Assembly: GCF_000422645.1 (NCBI RefSeq)
Contig: NZ_AUGL01000019.1
Location: forward strand, 42,916 to 106,915
Source of the DNA: Ferrimonas futtsuensis DSM 18154
Lineage (GTDB): Bacteria > Pseudomonadota > Gammaproteobacteria > Enterobacterales > Shewanellaceae
Direction: 5' to 3'
Length of the DNA stretch: 64,000 bases
This document shows, one piece after another, positions 18,046-26,707 of this stretch. Position numbers and translations under genes: made by a program. The notes beneath the pieces were generated by a model, which was not told where the DNA came from, made no database searches, and was given only the letters and a program-made list of their open reading frames with translations. How positions within the stretch are numbered: position 1 is the stretch's first letter; each line of letters begins with the position of its first letter.

Positions 18046-18840
18046 ATGGATCTGATACAAGCCTTCTGGCTCGCCCTGATTCAGGGGATCACCGAATTTC
18101 TACCCATCTCCAGCTCGGCGCATCTGATCTTGCCGTCGCAGCTGCTGGGCTGGCCGGATCAGGGGCTGGCCTTTGATGCCATCGTCAACCTGGGTACCCT
18201 GGCGGCGGTGGTGATCTATTTCCGCCAGGATGTGGTTTCCCTGCTGGCCGCCTGGTTGCGCTCGCTTACCGGACGTCACTGTGATCAGAGCAAACTCGCC
18301 TGGCTCATCATATTGGGCACCATTCCCGTCGGGCTCTCCGGCCTGCTGTTCAACGATTTCATCGGCACCCATTTCCGCAGCACCCTGGTGGTGGCCAGCT
18401 CCACCCTGATCTTCGGTCTGCTGCTGTGGTGGGCAGACGCCAAGCCCAGTGAGAAGCGGGGCATTGAGGATCTGACCTGGCAGCTGGTGCTGTTTATCGG
18501 TATCGCCCAGGCGATGGCATTGATTCCCGGAACCTCCCGTTCCGGTGTCACCATCACTGCGGCCCTGTTGGTGGGGCTGAACCGGGTCGCCGCCGCTCGG
18601 TTCTCCTTCCTGTTGGCGATCCCGGTGGGGGCGCTGGCCGGTGGTTACGAGGCTCTGGGCCTGATTGGCAACCCGGAACCGGTGAATTGGGCGCCTTTGG
18701 GTGTGTCCCTGGTGGTGGCCTTTGTGTCCGCCTACCTGTGTATCCACTACTTCCTTAAGATGATCAGCAATATGGGTATGCTGCCCTTCGTCATCTACCG
18801 CCTGGTTCTGGCGGGCCTGCTGTTTGCCTTCTTCGTGTAG
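18046..18840 (+). CDS. uppP: Undecaprenyl-diphosphatase
   Basis: UppP (BacA) dephosphorylates undecaprenyl diphosphate to recycle the lipid carrier for peptidoglycan and O-antigen. The 264-aa protein has about eight membrane segments and both active-site motifs: 'QGITEFLPISSSAHL' near the N-terminus and 'PGTSRSG' in the middle. The ATG follows the folK stop with no gap (TAAATG), so it is the third gene of a folB-folK-uppP operon. A terminator follows. Confidence 0.97.
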   Translation: MDLIQAFWLALIQGITEFLPISSSAHLILPSQLLGWPDQGLAFDAIVNLGTLAAVVIYFRQDVVSLLAAWLRSLTGRHCDQSKLAWLIILGTIPVGLSGLLFNDFIGTHFRSTLVVASSTLIFGLLLWWADAKPSEKRGIEDLTWQLVLFIGIAQAMALIPGTSRSGVTITAALLVGLNRVAAARFSFLLAIPVGALAGGYEALGLIGNPEPVNWAPLGVSLVVAFVSAYLCIHYFLKMISNMGMLPFVIYRLVLAGLLFAFFV

Positions 18841-18855
18841 CGGTATCGGCATGAG

Positions 18856-18881
18856 AAAAGCGGCCATCGGGCCGCTTTTTT
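18856..18881 (+). terminator. Rho-independent terminator after uppP
   Basis: AAAAGCGGCC-atcg-GGCCGCTTTTTT is a compact GC stem with A and T tracts on both sides. It may also serve the lipid kinase gene on the opposite strand. Confidence 0.92.
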
Positions 18882-18930
18882 GTACCCGGCTGTCACAGAC
18901 ACGCCGCCTTCTAGAATCCAGGGGAGGGTG

Positions 18931-19821
18931 CTAGCCGCCACCCGCACAGGGGCAGTCCGGTGGCAGCACCAGGTTGACGGCGCCGGGATGGACCTGGAAG
19001 CGGATCCGGGAGGCGTGGATCGGTTCGCCATCCAGGTTCATTGGCATCGGATCGTCGGCCTGGTACTCGGCCCAGGGCAGTTGCATCCAGGTGACAAAGT
19101 GGTTGTCCGGCGCCGGCGACTCCAGCTCCTTCAGAACCTGGGGCAGGTCCTGGGGAGTAAAGGCGGAGAGGCCGACGAAGTCCAGCAGGCCGTCGTCGAT
19201 GCATGCCATAGGGGCCAGCGGCTGACCGCCTCCGGCCTGACGGCCGTTGCACACCGCCCCGACCAGGATGCGGTTCTCCAGCGGGCCGTTGGGGGTGAGT
19301 AACTGCCCCTCGTAGGGTTCGAACTTCAACGCCTGCAGCAGGCCATTAAGGGTGTAGGCGCCTCCGCCGAGGAAGTTCTTCAGGGCCACCGGAGTGGTGG
19401 CGGTGACCCGGGCGCCAAAACCGCCGCTGGCGACGTTGATGAAGTAACGCTCGTTGGCACTGGCCACGTCCACCGGCCTAGATTGCCCATCGCGAGCCAG
19501 GGCCAGTGCCGCTTCCACCTCCGTGGGAATGGCGCAGGCAGTGGCAAAGTCGTTGGCGGTGCCCAGGGGCAGGATCGCCAGCTGTGGTCTTCGCTCTCTG
19601 GGGTGGGCCATCAGCGCCGATACCAGCTCGTTGACCGTACCGTCACCTCCCCCAGCCACCAGCCGGGGGCATCCCTCCTGGATCGCTTCTGCCACCAGCC
19701 TGGCGACGTCGTCCCCCTCCCAGGTGACTCGCACTTCGATGGGGCCGTGGTGGCGCTGGACCAGGATCCCCTGGCGAACCGGATCCTGGTTTGCTTTTTT
19801 GCCATTGAGGATAAGACGCAT
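18931..19821 (-). CDS. yegS: YegS-type lipid/diacylglycerol kinase family protein
   Basis: A 296-aa member of the DAGK-catalytic family; E. coli YegS phosphorylates phosphatidylglycerol in vitro. I use the ATG giving MRLILNGKK because GGGAG lies just upstream and the family starts here. The nucleotide-binding GGGDGT is at residues 57-62, followed by NE, and 'LPLGTANDFA' forms the second ATP contact. 'SGGFGARVT', 'GAVCNGRQAGGGQPLAP' and 'DDGLLD' are also typical. The C-terminus ends in a Cys/Gly-rich tail. It stands alone, convergent with uppP. Confidence 0.92.
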   Translation of the reverse strand: MRLILNGKKANQDPVRQGILVQRHHGPIEVRVTWEGDDVARLVAEAIQEGCPRLVAGGGDGTVNELVSALMAHPRERRPQLAILPLGTANDFATACAIPTEVEAALALARDGQSRPVDVASANERYFINVASGGFGARVTATTPVALKNFLGGGAYTLNGLLQALKFEPYEGQLLTPNGPLENRILVGAVCNGRQAGGGQPLAPMACIDDGLLDFVGLSAFTPQDLPQVLKELESPAPDNHFVTWMQLPWAEYQADDPMPMNLDGEPIHASRIRFQVHPGAVNLVLPPDCPCAGGG

Positions 19822-19955
19822 CAGACACTCCCTGATCATGTCGATGAGTTAACCCTAATGGATGAGGAGGAGTTTGGCGACGTGAACAACTGCAAAAGGA
19901 CGGGGCCGAGTCACTTGGAGAGGGGGTTGGAGGCCAGGCGGCCTCCCGAATGCGG

Positions 19956-21938
19956 TCAGAACTGATAGTCCAGCTTGGCCCACAGGGTACGCCCCGGCTC
20001 ATTCACCTGGCGGGTACGCTCTTCCGGCGGAAGCAGGTCGTTGCCGGCACCGCTTTTGCTGATGTGCTCGGCGTAGGCCTTATCCAGCAGGTTGTCGATG
20101 CCCATGCTCAGGGTGAAGTCGTCGGCGAAGCGCCAGGCGCCATTGAGGGAGACCACCCCAAAGCCCGCAGTTTCCCCCAGATCCTGGCCAACGATGTTGC
20201 CCTGGCCGACGGCCACTCTGTCCTGCTCGGCCACCAGTCGCCACAGGGCGCCGAAACTCCAGCCGTCCCGTTCATAGTTCAGTGCCAGCTTGGCCTCCAG
20301 GGGGGAGATCTGGCCCAGGGGGCGGTCCTCACTGTCGTTCTCCCCTCGGCTGTACGCCAGGGTGGTGACCCACTGCCAATGGTCGGCGAAGGCCCAGGTC
20401 AGGCCGGCCTCGCCGCCCCACAGGGTGGCGTCGATGTTGCGGGCGGAGGGCATGCTGTTGTTGTCGATCAGGATGTAATCGCTCAGTTCGGCGTAGAACA
20501 GCGACAGGGACAGTTCCACCGGGCCCTGATGGATCCAACCCAGATCCAGCTGATCGGTGGTTTCGGGATCCAGGGTGAGATGGGTACCCGCCTTCATCAC
20601 CTCCCAGTAGTCGGCGATGCGTTCGGCGTGGCCGAAGCCGGCATACCATTGATGCTGACCCCGGGTCAGTTCATAACGAGCAAAGCCGGAGAACAGGGTG
20701 TCATCCCGGCTGTTGTCCTTGTTGTCGCCCGCCCAGCTGCCGCGCAACTCGGTGGCCCACCGATCCAGACGGACACCGGCCTTGACCGTCCCCTGGCTCA
20801 GCTGATAGTCCGATTCGATGAACAGGCCAACACTCTGCTGGTTGAACACCTCCTTGAAGGGGGCCGCTTCCAGCTGATCCAGGCTCTTACCGCCGCGCAT
20901 ATCCTGGGTGCTGTCCAGGGCATCCAGCCCCAGGGTCAGCTGCCACCGCTGGTCCGGTGCCAGATCCAGCCAGAGGTGGCCGCCATAGGTGGTGCGCCTG
21001 GGGTTCATCCCCACGGGCAGGTTGTCCGGATCGCTGATGGGGCGATCGAACTGATCCATGATGTGATCGTTTTGATTGGCGTAGATTTGGAATTCGATGG
21101 ACCTGGCCCAGTCACTCTCCAGATCGCTGCGCATCAGCAGCGACAGGTTCTCGTTGTCTATCTGCCTGGCCTTGTTGGCCCGGTCGGCGTACTCGGCGCT
21201 GCCCTGGGAGTAGCCGTAGCTCAGCTCCACCACCTGACCCTGACTCGGGGTCCAGCCAAAGGCGGTGTTGACGCTCTGGCGGTCGTACTCGGACTGCATC
21301 TTCTCGCCGTTGCCATCTTCATAGTCGTCACTCTGGGAGCCGTTGATGTCCAGTTGCCAGTAGGAGTCCTCGCTGCCGGTGAGCAGCTCCATCAGGTAGT
21401 CTTTGCGATCGAAACTGCCGCCGGTGATGCTGGCCCGCCCCTCGGTGCCCGCTTCACTGAGGCCATAGCTGTCGCGGGAGAACACCACGGTGCCGGCGCT
21501 GCCCACCGGGCCATATTTCACCGTCTGAGGCCCCTTGATCACCCTGACCTCTTCGTAGGTTTCCGGAGAGATGTAGTTGGTGGGCGGGTCCATCCGTCCG
21601 CCACAGGTGCCCTGCATCTGCTGGCCGTTGTTCACTATGCTGATCCGCGAGCCCGCCATGCCGCGCAAGCTGATGTCGCCCCCCGCGCCCCCTTTCCGAG
21701 TCACCGTAAAGCCGGGAATGGTGCGCAGGTAGCCGGAACCGTCGAAAGCGGGAATGGGTTGCCTGGGTTTCTTCGGGTCAATGACCACGGTCAGGGGAGA
21801 CTGCATGGGCTCGGCGGTCACCACAATCACTTCGTCACAACGTTTTTTGTCACAGTGACGGTCTGCTTCTGCGGCGAAGGTGGGCAGGGAGAGAATGGCG
21901 GCAACGGCGGTGGCCGTGGGCAGCAGCGTCGATTTCAT
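19956..21938 (-). CDS. TonB-dependent copper receptor (OprC/NosA-like)
   Basis: A 660-aa outer-membrane TonB-dependent receptor. A signal peptide (residues 1-24, ending FAAEA) is followed by a Cys pair in DRHCDKKRC, the plug domain (GYLRTIPGFTVTRKGG..GDISLRGM) and a barrel ending WAKLDYQF, with a terminal aromatic residue. The plug has CGGRM (C112, M116) and the barrel HIM (H292, M294), matching the CxxxM-HxM copper site described for Pseudomonas OprC. I start at the ATG giving MKSTLLPTA because AGGA lies 8 bases before it; 33 upstream residues in frame do not look like a signal sequence. TATAAT lies about 30 bases upstream on this strand. Confidence 0.93.
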   Translation of the reverse strand: MKSTLLPTATAVAAILSLPTFAAEADRHCDKKRCDEVIVVTAEPMQSPLTVVIDPKKPRQPIPAFDGSGYLRTIPGFTVTRKGGAGGDISLRGMAGSRISIVNNGQQMQGTCGGRMDPPTNYISPETYEEVRVIKGPQTVKYGPVGSAGTVVFSRDSYGLSEAGTEGRASITGGSFDRKDYLMELLTGSEDSYWQLDINGSQSDDYEDGNGEKMQSEYDRQSVNTAFGWTPSQGQVVELSYGYSQGSAEYADRANKARQIDNENLSLLMRSDLESDWARSIEFQIYANQNDHIMDQFDRPISDPDNLPVGMNPRRTTYGGHLWLDLAPDQRWQLTLGLDALDSTQDMRGGKSLDQLEAAPFKEVFNQQSVGLFIESDYQLSQGTVKAGVRLDRWATELRGSWAGDNKDNSRDDTLFSGFARYELTRGQHQWYAGFGHAERIADYWEVMKAGTHLTLDPETTDQLDLGWIHQGPVELSLSLFYAELSDYILIDNNSMPSARNIDATLWGGEAGLTWAFADHWQWVTTLAYSRGENDSEDRPLGQISPLEAKLALNYERDGWSFGALWRLVAEQDRVAVGQGNIVGQDLGETAGFGVVSLNGAWRFADDFTLSMGIDNLLDKAYAEHISKSGAGNDLLPPEERTRQVNEPGRTLWAKLDYQF

Positions 21939-22301
21939 GGTGTGCATCCTGAGCGAATTCATTATAAGAGTTTGTTGGCGCGCATTATTTTCGTGATGAG
22001 GCGGGTTCGGCAACGATGAAGAGGCGAAGTGCGACAATCGGTCGCAGCCGTTGAGGAGTCGTTATCTTTGGTGAGGTTTTTTTAGGAGTTTTTATACGCT
22101 GAGGCTGCTATTCCACGGCGCCCTATCACCCTGTGGAGGATCCGTCGTTGCAATCCCTGTAGGAGAATGGCGCTCGAAATCCGGGGGGGATCTCTGGTTT
22201 TATCCCAGAGGGTGGCGGGGGCAGAGGCCCACTCCTAGACTTGCGGTGCCTGAGGTCAGCGACTGGCCTCAGATTATCCATCAAGTACAAAGGATTGAAC
22301 T

Positions 22302-22799
22302 ATGAACACTTCCAAGGATATTCAAACCGGCCTGTTTCCCGTTTCCTATCAGATTGCCCTTGGCACCAAGGAGACGCCGATTCTCGGCGGGGCGTCCCTG
22401 ACCCTCAAACTGCTGGTGGACACCGTCAATAAGAGCACGTCCGGTGTGGGCCACATCTTTCAGCCTGTCAGCCCACCCATCAATGTGGTGTCCCAGTTCA
22501 TCGGAGAGTGGTCCTACATGTGCACCATGAAGGAGTGCCACATCCTGGTGGTGGCGGAAGGGTTCGACATCAGCCCGCTGCTGGTGGGTGGTCACCCCAT
22601 TGAGCATAAGAACGCCAAACTGAGGATGGTGATGAACGAAGACTGGCAGTCCGGGGTGGCCAACTTCTCCTTCTTTGCCCGCGGTCAGTGGCACGAAGTG
22701 GAGGGGGCCCGGGTAGAGTTGGTGAACATTGATGCTCAGCAGAGCAGTAGGAGGCTGGTTGAGAAGGCCCATGAGAAAAAGCCAATCGTGGAAGCCTAG
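22302..22799 (+). CDS. DUF1842-family protein
   Basis: A 165-aa cytoplasmic-looking protein that I place in the DUF1842 family. The pattern 'GLFPVSYQIALGTKETP', 'LTLKLLVDTVNKSTSGVGHI', 'VVSQFIGEWSYMCTM', 'LRMVMNEDWQSGVANFSFF' and 'GQWHEVEGARVELV' matches what I know of it. No catalytic motif, signal peptide or membrane segment is visible, and the function of the family is not known. The frame begins at an ATG after AAAGGATTGAACT. A 264-base leader region separates it from the divergent copper receptor gene. A GC-rich hairpin without a T tract follows. Confidence 0.75.
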   Translation: MNTSKDIQTGLFPVSYQIALGTKETPILGGASLTLKLLVDTVNKSTSGVGHIFQPVSPPINVVSQFIGEWSYMCTMKECHILVVAEGFDISPLLVGGHPIEHKNAKLRMVMNEDWQSGVANFSFFARGQWHEVEGARVELVNIDAQQSSRRLVEKAHEKKPIVEA

Positions 22800-22816
22800 C
22801 GGCTAACGGAGTGATA

Positions 22817-22842
22817 CAAGCCACCGCTCCGGCGGTGGCTTG
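22817..22842. terminator. GC-rich hairpin after the DUF1842 gene
   Basis: The arms CAAGCCACCGC / GCGGTGGCTTG enclose a 4-base loop. There is no T run on either side, so it may be an RNA-stabilising stem rather than a terminator. It lies between two convergent genes. Confidence 0.45.
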
Positions 22843-22857
22843 CGACGGAGATGGTTC

Positions 22858-23373
22858 TCAGGAGTTGAGGTGATGCCAGGCGTAGGCTCGAGCGTATTCA
22901 GTACGCTCCTGAATACATAAGAGTTCTTTCTTGGAGATGGTTTCAGCTTCTCCCACCTTTCCCAGTGTATTGATGGGACGGATGGTGATCATTTCATCCA
23001 GGTAGCCCAGGGTTTCCCCAAGCAACATCATATCTTTGATGTGGTAGGAGACGATCAATCTGTTGCTGATGATACGCGCCAGTAGCCTATCAAAGGTTCC
23101 AGGGAGGGATTGAAGTTCCTCGGACGGTGGAGCGTGGTTTGTTTTTTCGAAAAGCTCTGAATAGAAACGGCTTTGCTCATCGTCGATGAGGTGATGAATG
23201 CTCTCAAGTCTGACATGAGCAAAACCGTCAAAGTGAAAGTCTGTGGCCTGATGAATAGTGAGATAGTCGGATTGCACACTCAGCAGCTCACCAATTAAAT
23301 GGTCATCTTCACCGATATCAAGATGAATCATTTGGCCGGGCTTTGTGGCTTGCAGCAGCTTGTCTCGGTTCAT
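22858..23373 (-). CDS. Hypothetical protein coupled to a hemerythrin-diguanylate cyclase, 171 aa
   Basis: A 171-residue soluble protein that I do not recognise. The first half (residues 10-60) is beta-rich ('MIHLDIGEDDHLIGELLSVQSDYLTIHQ') and could be a small barrel. The second half is helical ('FDRLLARIISNRLIVSYHIKDMMLLGETLGYLDEMITI'). It ends ARAYAWHHLNS. The ATG lies 4 bases after the stop of the hemerythrin-GGDEF gene, with GGGTAAG overlapping that stop, so the two are translated together. A longer frame from a TTG would overlap the cyclase gene. A role in c-di-GMP signalling is possible from context only. Confidence 0.7.
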   Translation of the reverse strand: MNRDKLLQATKPGQMIHLDIGEDDHLIGELLSVQSDYLTIHQATDFHFDGFAHVRLESIHHLIDDEQSRFYSELFEKTNHAPPSEELQSLPGTFDRLLARIISNRLIVSYHIKDMMLLGETLGYLDEMITIRPINTLGKVGEAETISKKELLCIQERTEYARAYAWHHLNS

Positions 23374-23377
23374 CAGC

Positions 23378-24487
23378 TTACCCAATGGCTGCAGTGGTCC
23401 TGGCGCAGCCCCTTCCCGCCTGTTTGGCGGCGTAGACCCCCAGGTCGGCGGCCTTGATCAGGGCTTCGTAGTTGTCTGTCTCTGGTATCTGACTGGCGAA
23501 GCCCAGACTGATGCTGCCCCGCCACTGAGCGGCGCCGGTGGGCACCCTGAGGGCTGCTACCTTGGCCACCAGTTGCTCTGCCAGGTTTCGGGCGCCAATT
23601 AGATCGGTGTTGGGGCAGAGTACCAGGAACTCGTCGCCGCCTAGGCGGCACACCAGGTCGTCGGTGCGCACCGCGCCTTTGAGGGTCCGGGACAGCTCGA
23701 TGAGTACCCGGTCGCCGGCGTCATGGCCATAGGTGTCATTAACCTGTTTGAAGTAATCCGCATCCACCAGCATGGCGGCAATTGGCGATTCCGTCTTCCG
23801 CCCCTCCTGCCACAACGCGTCCAGGGTTTGCATGGCGTGACGCCGGTTGGGCAGTTGAGTCAGGGTGTCGGTGAGGGAGAGCACCTCCAGATGCCGATTG
23901 GCTTCACTGAGTTCCTGGGTGCGTTTGGCCACCTTCTCCTCCAGAGTGAGATTGAGCTCCTGCAGCTCCAGATTGCGGGCGGACACCTGTTTAAACAGTC
24001 TGCCGATGGCGTCGAGCAGGGTGCTGGTGGCGGGGTCCTGGCTGCGCTGCTGCTCGTCGAAGGCGTCTGCCGCCGAGGCTCCCGCCTCCATCTGCTCCAG
24101 CTGACGGGCCATATTCTGGTCCTGGCCCAGGATATGGTAAGCCAGCCAGTGGATCAGAAATTCCAGCATGTAGGTGGCGGAGGTTTCGGTACTCACCGAC
24201 TGCTGCAGTATGGCGACCTCCTGAAGGAAGTGGCGATGGTCGTCGATGTGATGTTTCAGGTGGCGGCTGTCGATGCCCCGGGCCGCCATCAGGGCCTCTT
24301 CATCCTGAAAGTGGTCGTGGGCATAATCCGCCAGTTTCTGAATCAGCTCCTGGGCGCGCGGTTCATCGAACCTGTTTTCTGCGAGAAGGTTGCCCAATCC
24401 ATTGATCAGGCTGACCAGCTCTTGATGTTGGCTGTCGACACTGTCGAAGCCGGTAACGAAGTTTTTGTTCCAGTTGAAGGATTTCAT
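23378..24487 (-). CDS. Hemerythrin-GGDEF diguanylate cyclase
   Basis: A 369-aa fusion. Residues 1-130 are a bacteriohemerythrin with the di-iron ligand pattern H21, H59/E63 (HFQDE), H80 and H84 (HIDDH), and H118/D123 (HILGQD). A coiled-coil linker (165-200, 'ELQELNLTLEEKVAKRTQELSEANRHLEVL') joins it to a GGDEF domain (200-369) with GGDEF at 283-287 and the I-site RTDD at 274-277. In Vibrio cholerae a protein of this architecture makes c-di-GMP according to the redox and oxygen state of the di-iron centre, so an oxygen or redox sensor is likely here. It is cytoplasmic and heads a two-gene operon. Confidence 0.94.
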   Translation of the reverse strand: MKSFNWNKNFVTGFDSVDSQHQELVSLINGLGNLLAENRFDEPRAQELIQKLADYAHDHFQDEEALMAARGIDSRHLKHHIDDHRHFLQEVAILQQSVSTETSATYMLEFLIHWLAYHILGQDQNMARQLEQMEAGASAADAFDEQQRSQDPATSTLLDAIGRLFKQVSARNLELQELNLTLEEKVAKRTQELSEANRHLEVLSLTDTLTQLPNRRHAMQTLDALWQEGRKTESPIAAMLVDADYFKQVNDTYGHDAGDRVLIELSRTLKGAVRTDDLVCRLGGDEFLVLCPNTDLIGARNLAEQLVAKVAALRVPTGAAQWRGSISLGFASQIPETDNYEALIKAADLGVYAAKQAGRGCARTTAAIG

Positions 24488-24639
24488 CCGCGTATTGTAT
24501 TTGAGTGGTAAAGCTTAAATTCATACTAGCCACTCGAAAGGTCAATGCCTATGTGTTACCCGACAGAATTCATAATATCACCAGGCGCGTGGTTGAAACA
24601 TTTTTTGATTTTTCATCGACTTAACTTCATGGTGTCGAT

Positions 24640-26589
24640 TCAGCCCTGTCGGGCAAGCTCCGGTGTCAGGGTGGCCTGGCACAGGGTGAGCAGGTCCCGG
24701 AAGGGGTGGTTCTCCAGAGCACCAAAACCGGCCAGCTGTCTTGCTCGTACCTTGGTCAGCCAAGGGGTGGGCAGGCCGGACAGGAAGCGGGCAGCCAGTT
24801 CGGGGGTCAAGGGGTGTTGCAGCCCCTGCTGCAGCTTATCGGCCAGAGGGGTTATCCAGCGCTGCAGCTGCTCGGCATCTGGCATGGCCACAGGCTGGGG
24901 TTGTGGCAGGGCGGTGGCTTCACCACGGCACGCCGAGCAGTGGTTGCAGCGTTCAGGAGCCTGGGTGTCGCCGAAATAGCGAGCCAGGGCATGACTCAGA
25001 CAGACCGGCTCTTGCAGCAGTAGCAGCATCTGGTCGATGCGGGCCACCTCCTGTTGCTGTTTGTCGATAAACTGCTGATGCAGTTGAGTGGCCAGGGACG
25101 GCAGGTCCGGCAGGGGAGAGCGCACCCTGAATACCTCGGTCATCTGTCGGGTTTGCAGCTCCACCAGATGCTGCTGGGCCAGGTATTCCAGGGCGGTCAT
25201 GGCGCGGTTGCGGTCGGAGCCGTACTGGGCATGCAGGGCATCAAACTCCGGTTGATACCAGGTACGCGCCTTGTGGCTGTGTTGCAACAGGGCTCGAAGG
25301 AATTGCTGGCGTTCGCCCTCGAAACGGGTGAGCAGGCTGGCTTCCTCGACCAGCAGCTTGAACTTGATTTCGGCAAAGTAGCTGTATTGGGGCTCAATGA
25401 TCCCCGCCATCTCCAGGTAGACCAGCAGGGTACGCAGGGGGAGCTGGCGGATGTTGCTCAGGGTCGACAGGGAGTTGGGCATCAGTTCCCACTGGGCGCC
25501 TGCCTCCGCCAGAGAGTCGAGCACCATCTGGATTCCGGACAGTTCCGGCGTGTCGCCGAAGACAAAGTTCTCCAGCAGGGTGCGATTGCTGGTGTCTGCC
25601 AGCAGCAGGCAGTGAGACAGTTGGCCATCGCGCCCCGCCCGACCGATCTCCTGAGAGTAGTTTTCCACCGACTTGGGGAGATCGAAGTGGATGACCCGTC
25701 GGATGTCGGCCTTGTCCACCCCCATGCCGAAGGCGATGGTGGCCACCACCACCGGGAGCCTGCCCGCCATAAAGGCCTGTTGGCAGGCACCGCGTTTATC
25801 ATGGTCCATGCCGGCATGGTAAGCCTGAGCGGCGACCCCGTGCTGGCTCAGCCACTGGGCCAGATCATCGGCGCTGGCCTGTTGGGTGACATAGACGATG
25901 GTGGGCGCCTCGGGTGCTGCGGCCAGCGCATCGAGCAGGGCCGTGCGTTTCTGGGCTCCGCTGACGGCCCTCACCGTCAGATCCAGGTTGGGGCGATAGA
26001 AGCCGGTGGTTTCTACCCCGCTCTCTGGGATCTCAAATCGGGCGCACATGTCCTCTATCACCCTGGGGGTGGCCGTGGCCGTGAGCAGCAGCACCTGGGG
26101 TATCTTCAGCCAGCGCCGGTAGTCGGGCAGCTTCAGGTAATCGGGTCGGAAGTTATGACCCCATTCGGAGATGCAGTGGGCTTCATCCACCACCAGCATC
26201 GACAGCGGAACCTGACTGATGAAGCGGCGGAAACGCTCATTCTTCAGGCGCTCTACCGACACCATCAGGATCTTCAGCTCCCCTCGCTGAGCCTGCTGCA
26301 TCACATCCCGGCTCTGTTCGAAACTCTGGCTGGAGTCGATGGCGGCGGCAGGAATACCGCGGCGCCGCAGGAAGGCCAGTTGATCCTGCATCAGGGCCAG
26401 CAGCGGAGAGATCACCAGGGTGAGGTGGGGCAGGGTCAGTGCCGGCAGTTGATAGCACAGGGATTTGCCGGAGCCAGTGGGGAAGATCGCCACGGCACTG
26501 TTGCCATCCAGCAGCCGCTGAATCACCGGTTCCTGACCGGGACGAAATTGGTCAAATCCAAAGTGTTGCTTGAGCAGTTGCCTGGGCAT
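24640..26589 (-). CDS. RecQ-family ATP-dependent DNA helicase (divergent paralogue)
   Basis: A 649-aa superfamily 2 helicase. The N-terminal half has all RecQ motifs: RPGQE, Walker A TGSGKS, DEAHCISEWGHNFRPDYLKL, LLTATATP, AFGMGVDKADIR and 'YSQEIGRAGRDG'. Canonical RecQ has its zinc-binding cysteines soon after this, but here about 220 residues of unfamiliar sequence intervene before 'RYFGDTQAPERCNHCSACRG'. An HRDC-like or helical end ('LPTPWLTKVRARQLAGFGALENHPF') follows. This is therefore probably not the housekeeping RecQ. The start MPRQLLKQHFGFDQFRPGQ follows AGGAG; a longer frame adds 9 residues. It lies downstream of cca on the same strand. Confidence 0.9.
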   Translation of the reverse strand: MPRQLLKQHFGFDQFRPGQEPVIQRLLDGNSAVAIFPTGSGKSLCYQLPALTLPHLTLVISPLLALMQDQLAFLRRRGIPAAAIDSSQSFEQSRDVMQQAQRGELKILMVSVERLKNERFRRFISQVPLSMLVVDEAHCISEWGHNFRPDYLKLPDYRRWLKIPQVLLLTATATPRVIEDMCARFEIPESGVETTGFYRPNLDLTVRAVSGAQKRTALLDALAAAPEAPTIVYVTQQASADDLAQWLSQHGVAAQAYHAGMDHDKRGACQQAFMAGRLPVVVATIAFGMGVDKADIRRVIHFDLPKSVENYSQEIGRAGRDGQLSHCLLLADTSNRTLLENFVFGDTPELSGIQMVLDSLAEAGAQWELMPNSLSTLSNIRQLPLRTLLVYLEMAGIIEPQYSYFAEIKFKLLVEEASLLTRFEGERQQFLRALLQHSHKARTWYQPEFDALHAQYGSDRNRAMTALEYLAQQHLVELQTRQMTEVFRVRSPLPDLPSLATQLHQQFIDKQQQEVARIDQMLLLLQEPVCLSHALARYFGDTQAPERCNHCSACRGEATALPQPQPVAMPDAEQLQRWITPLADKLQQGLQHPLTPELAARFLSGLPTPWLTKVRARQLAGFGALENHPFRDLLTLCQATLTPELARQG

Positions 26590-26707
26590 TAAGGGCTCCT
26601 GATGGAATGGGGTCATTTCAGTTTATGTCGTTGACTTGAGAGGGCAGATAGATTTCAGCCCGGGCGTTGGTCACCCCGGGCGTAGCTCTTACATCATGCC
26701 GAGGCGA

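Noticed and set aside
22167..22238. A possible 23-aa leader peptide before the DUF1842 gene
   Set aside because: The AGGAG ends only one base before the ATG, too close for initiation, and the peptide has no known leader features.
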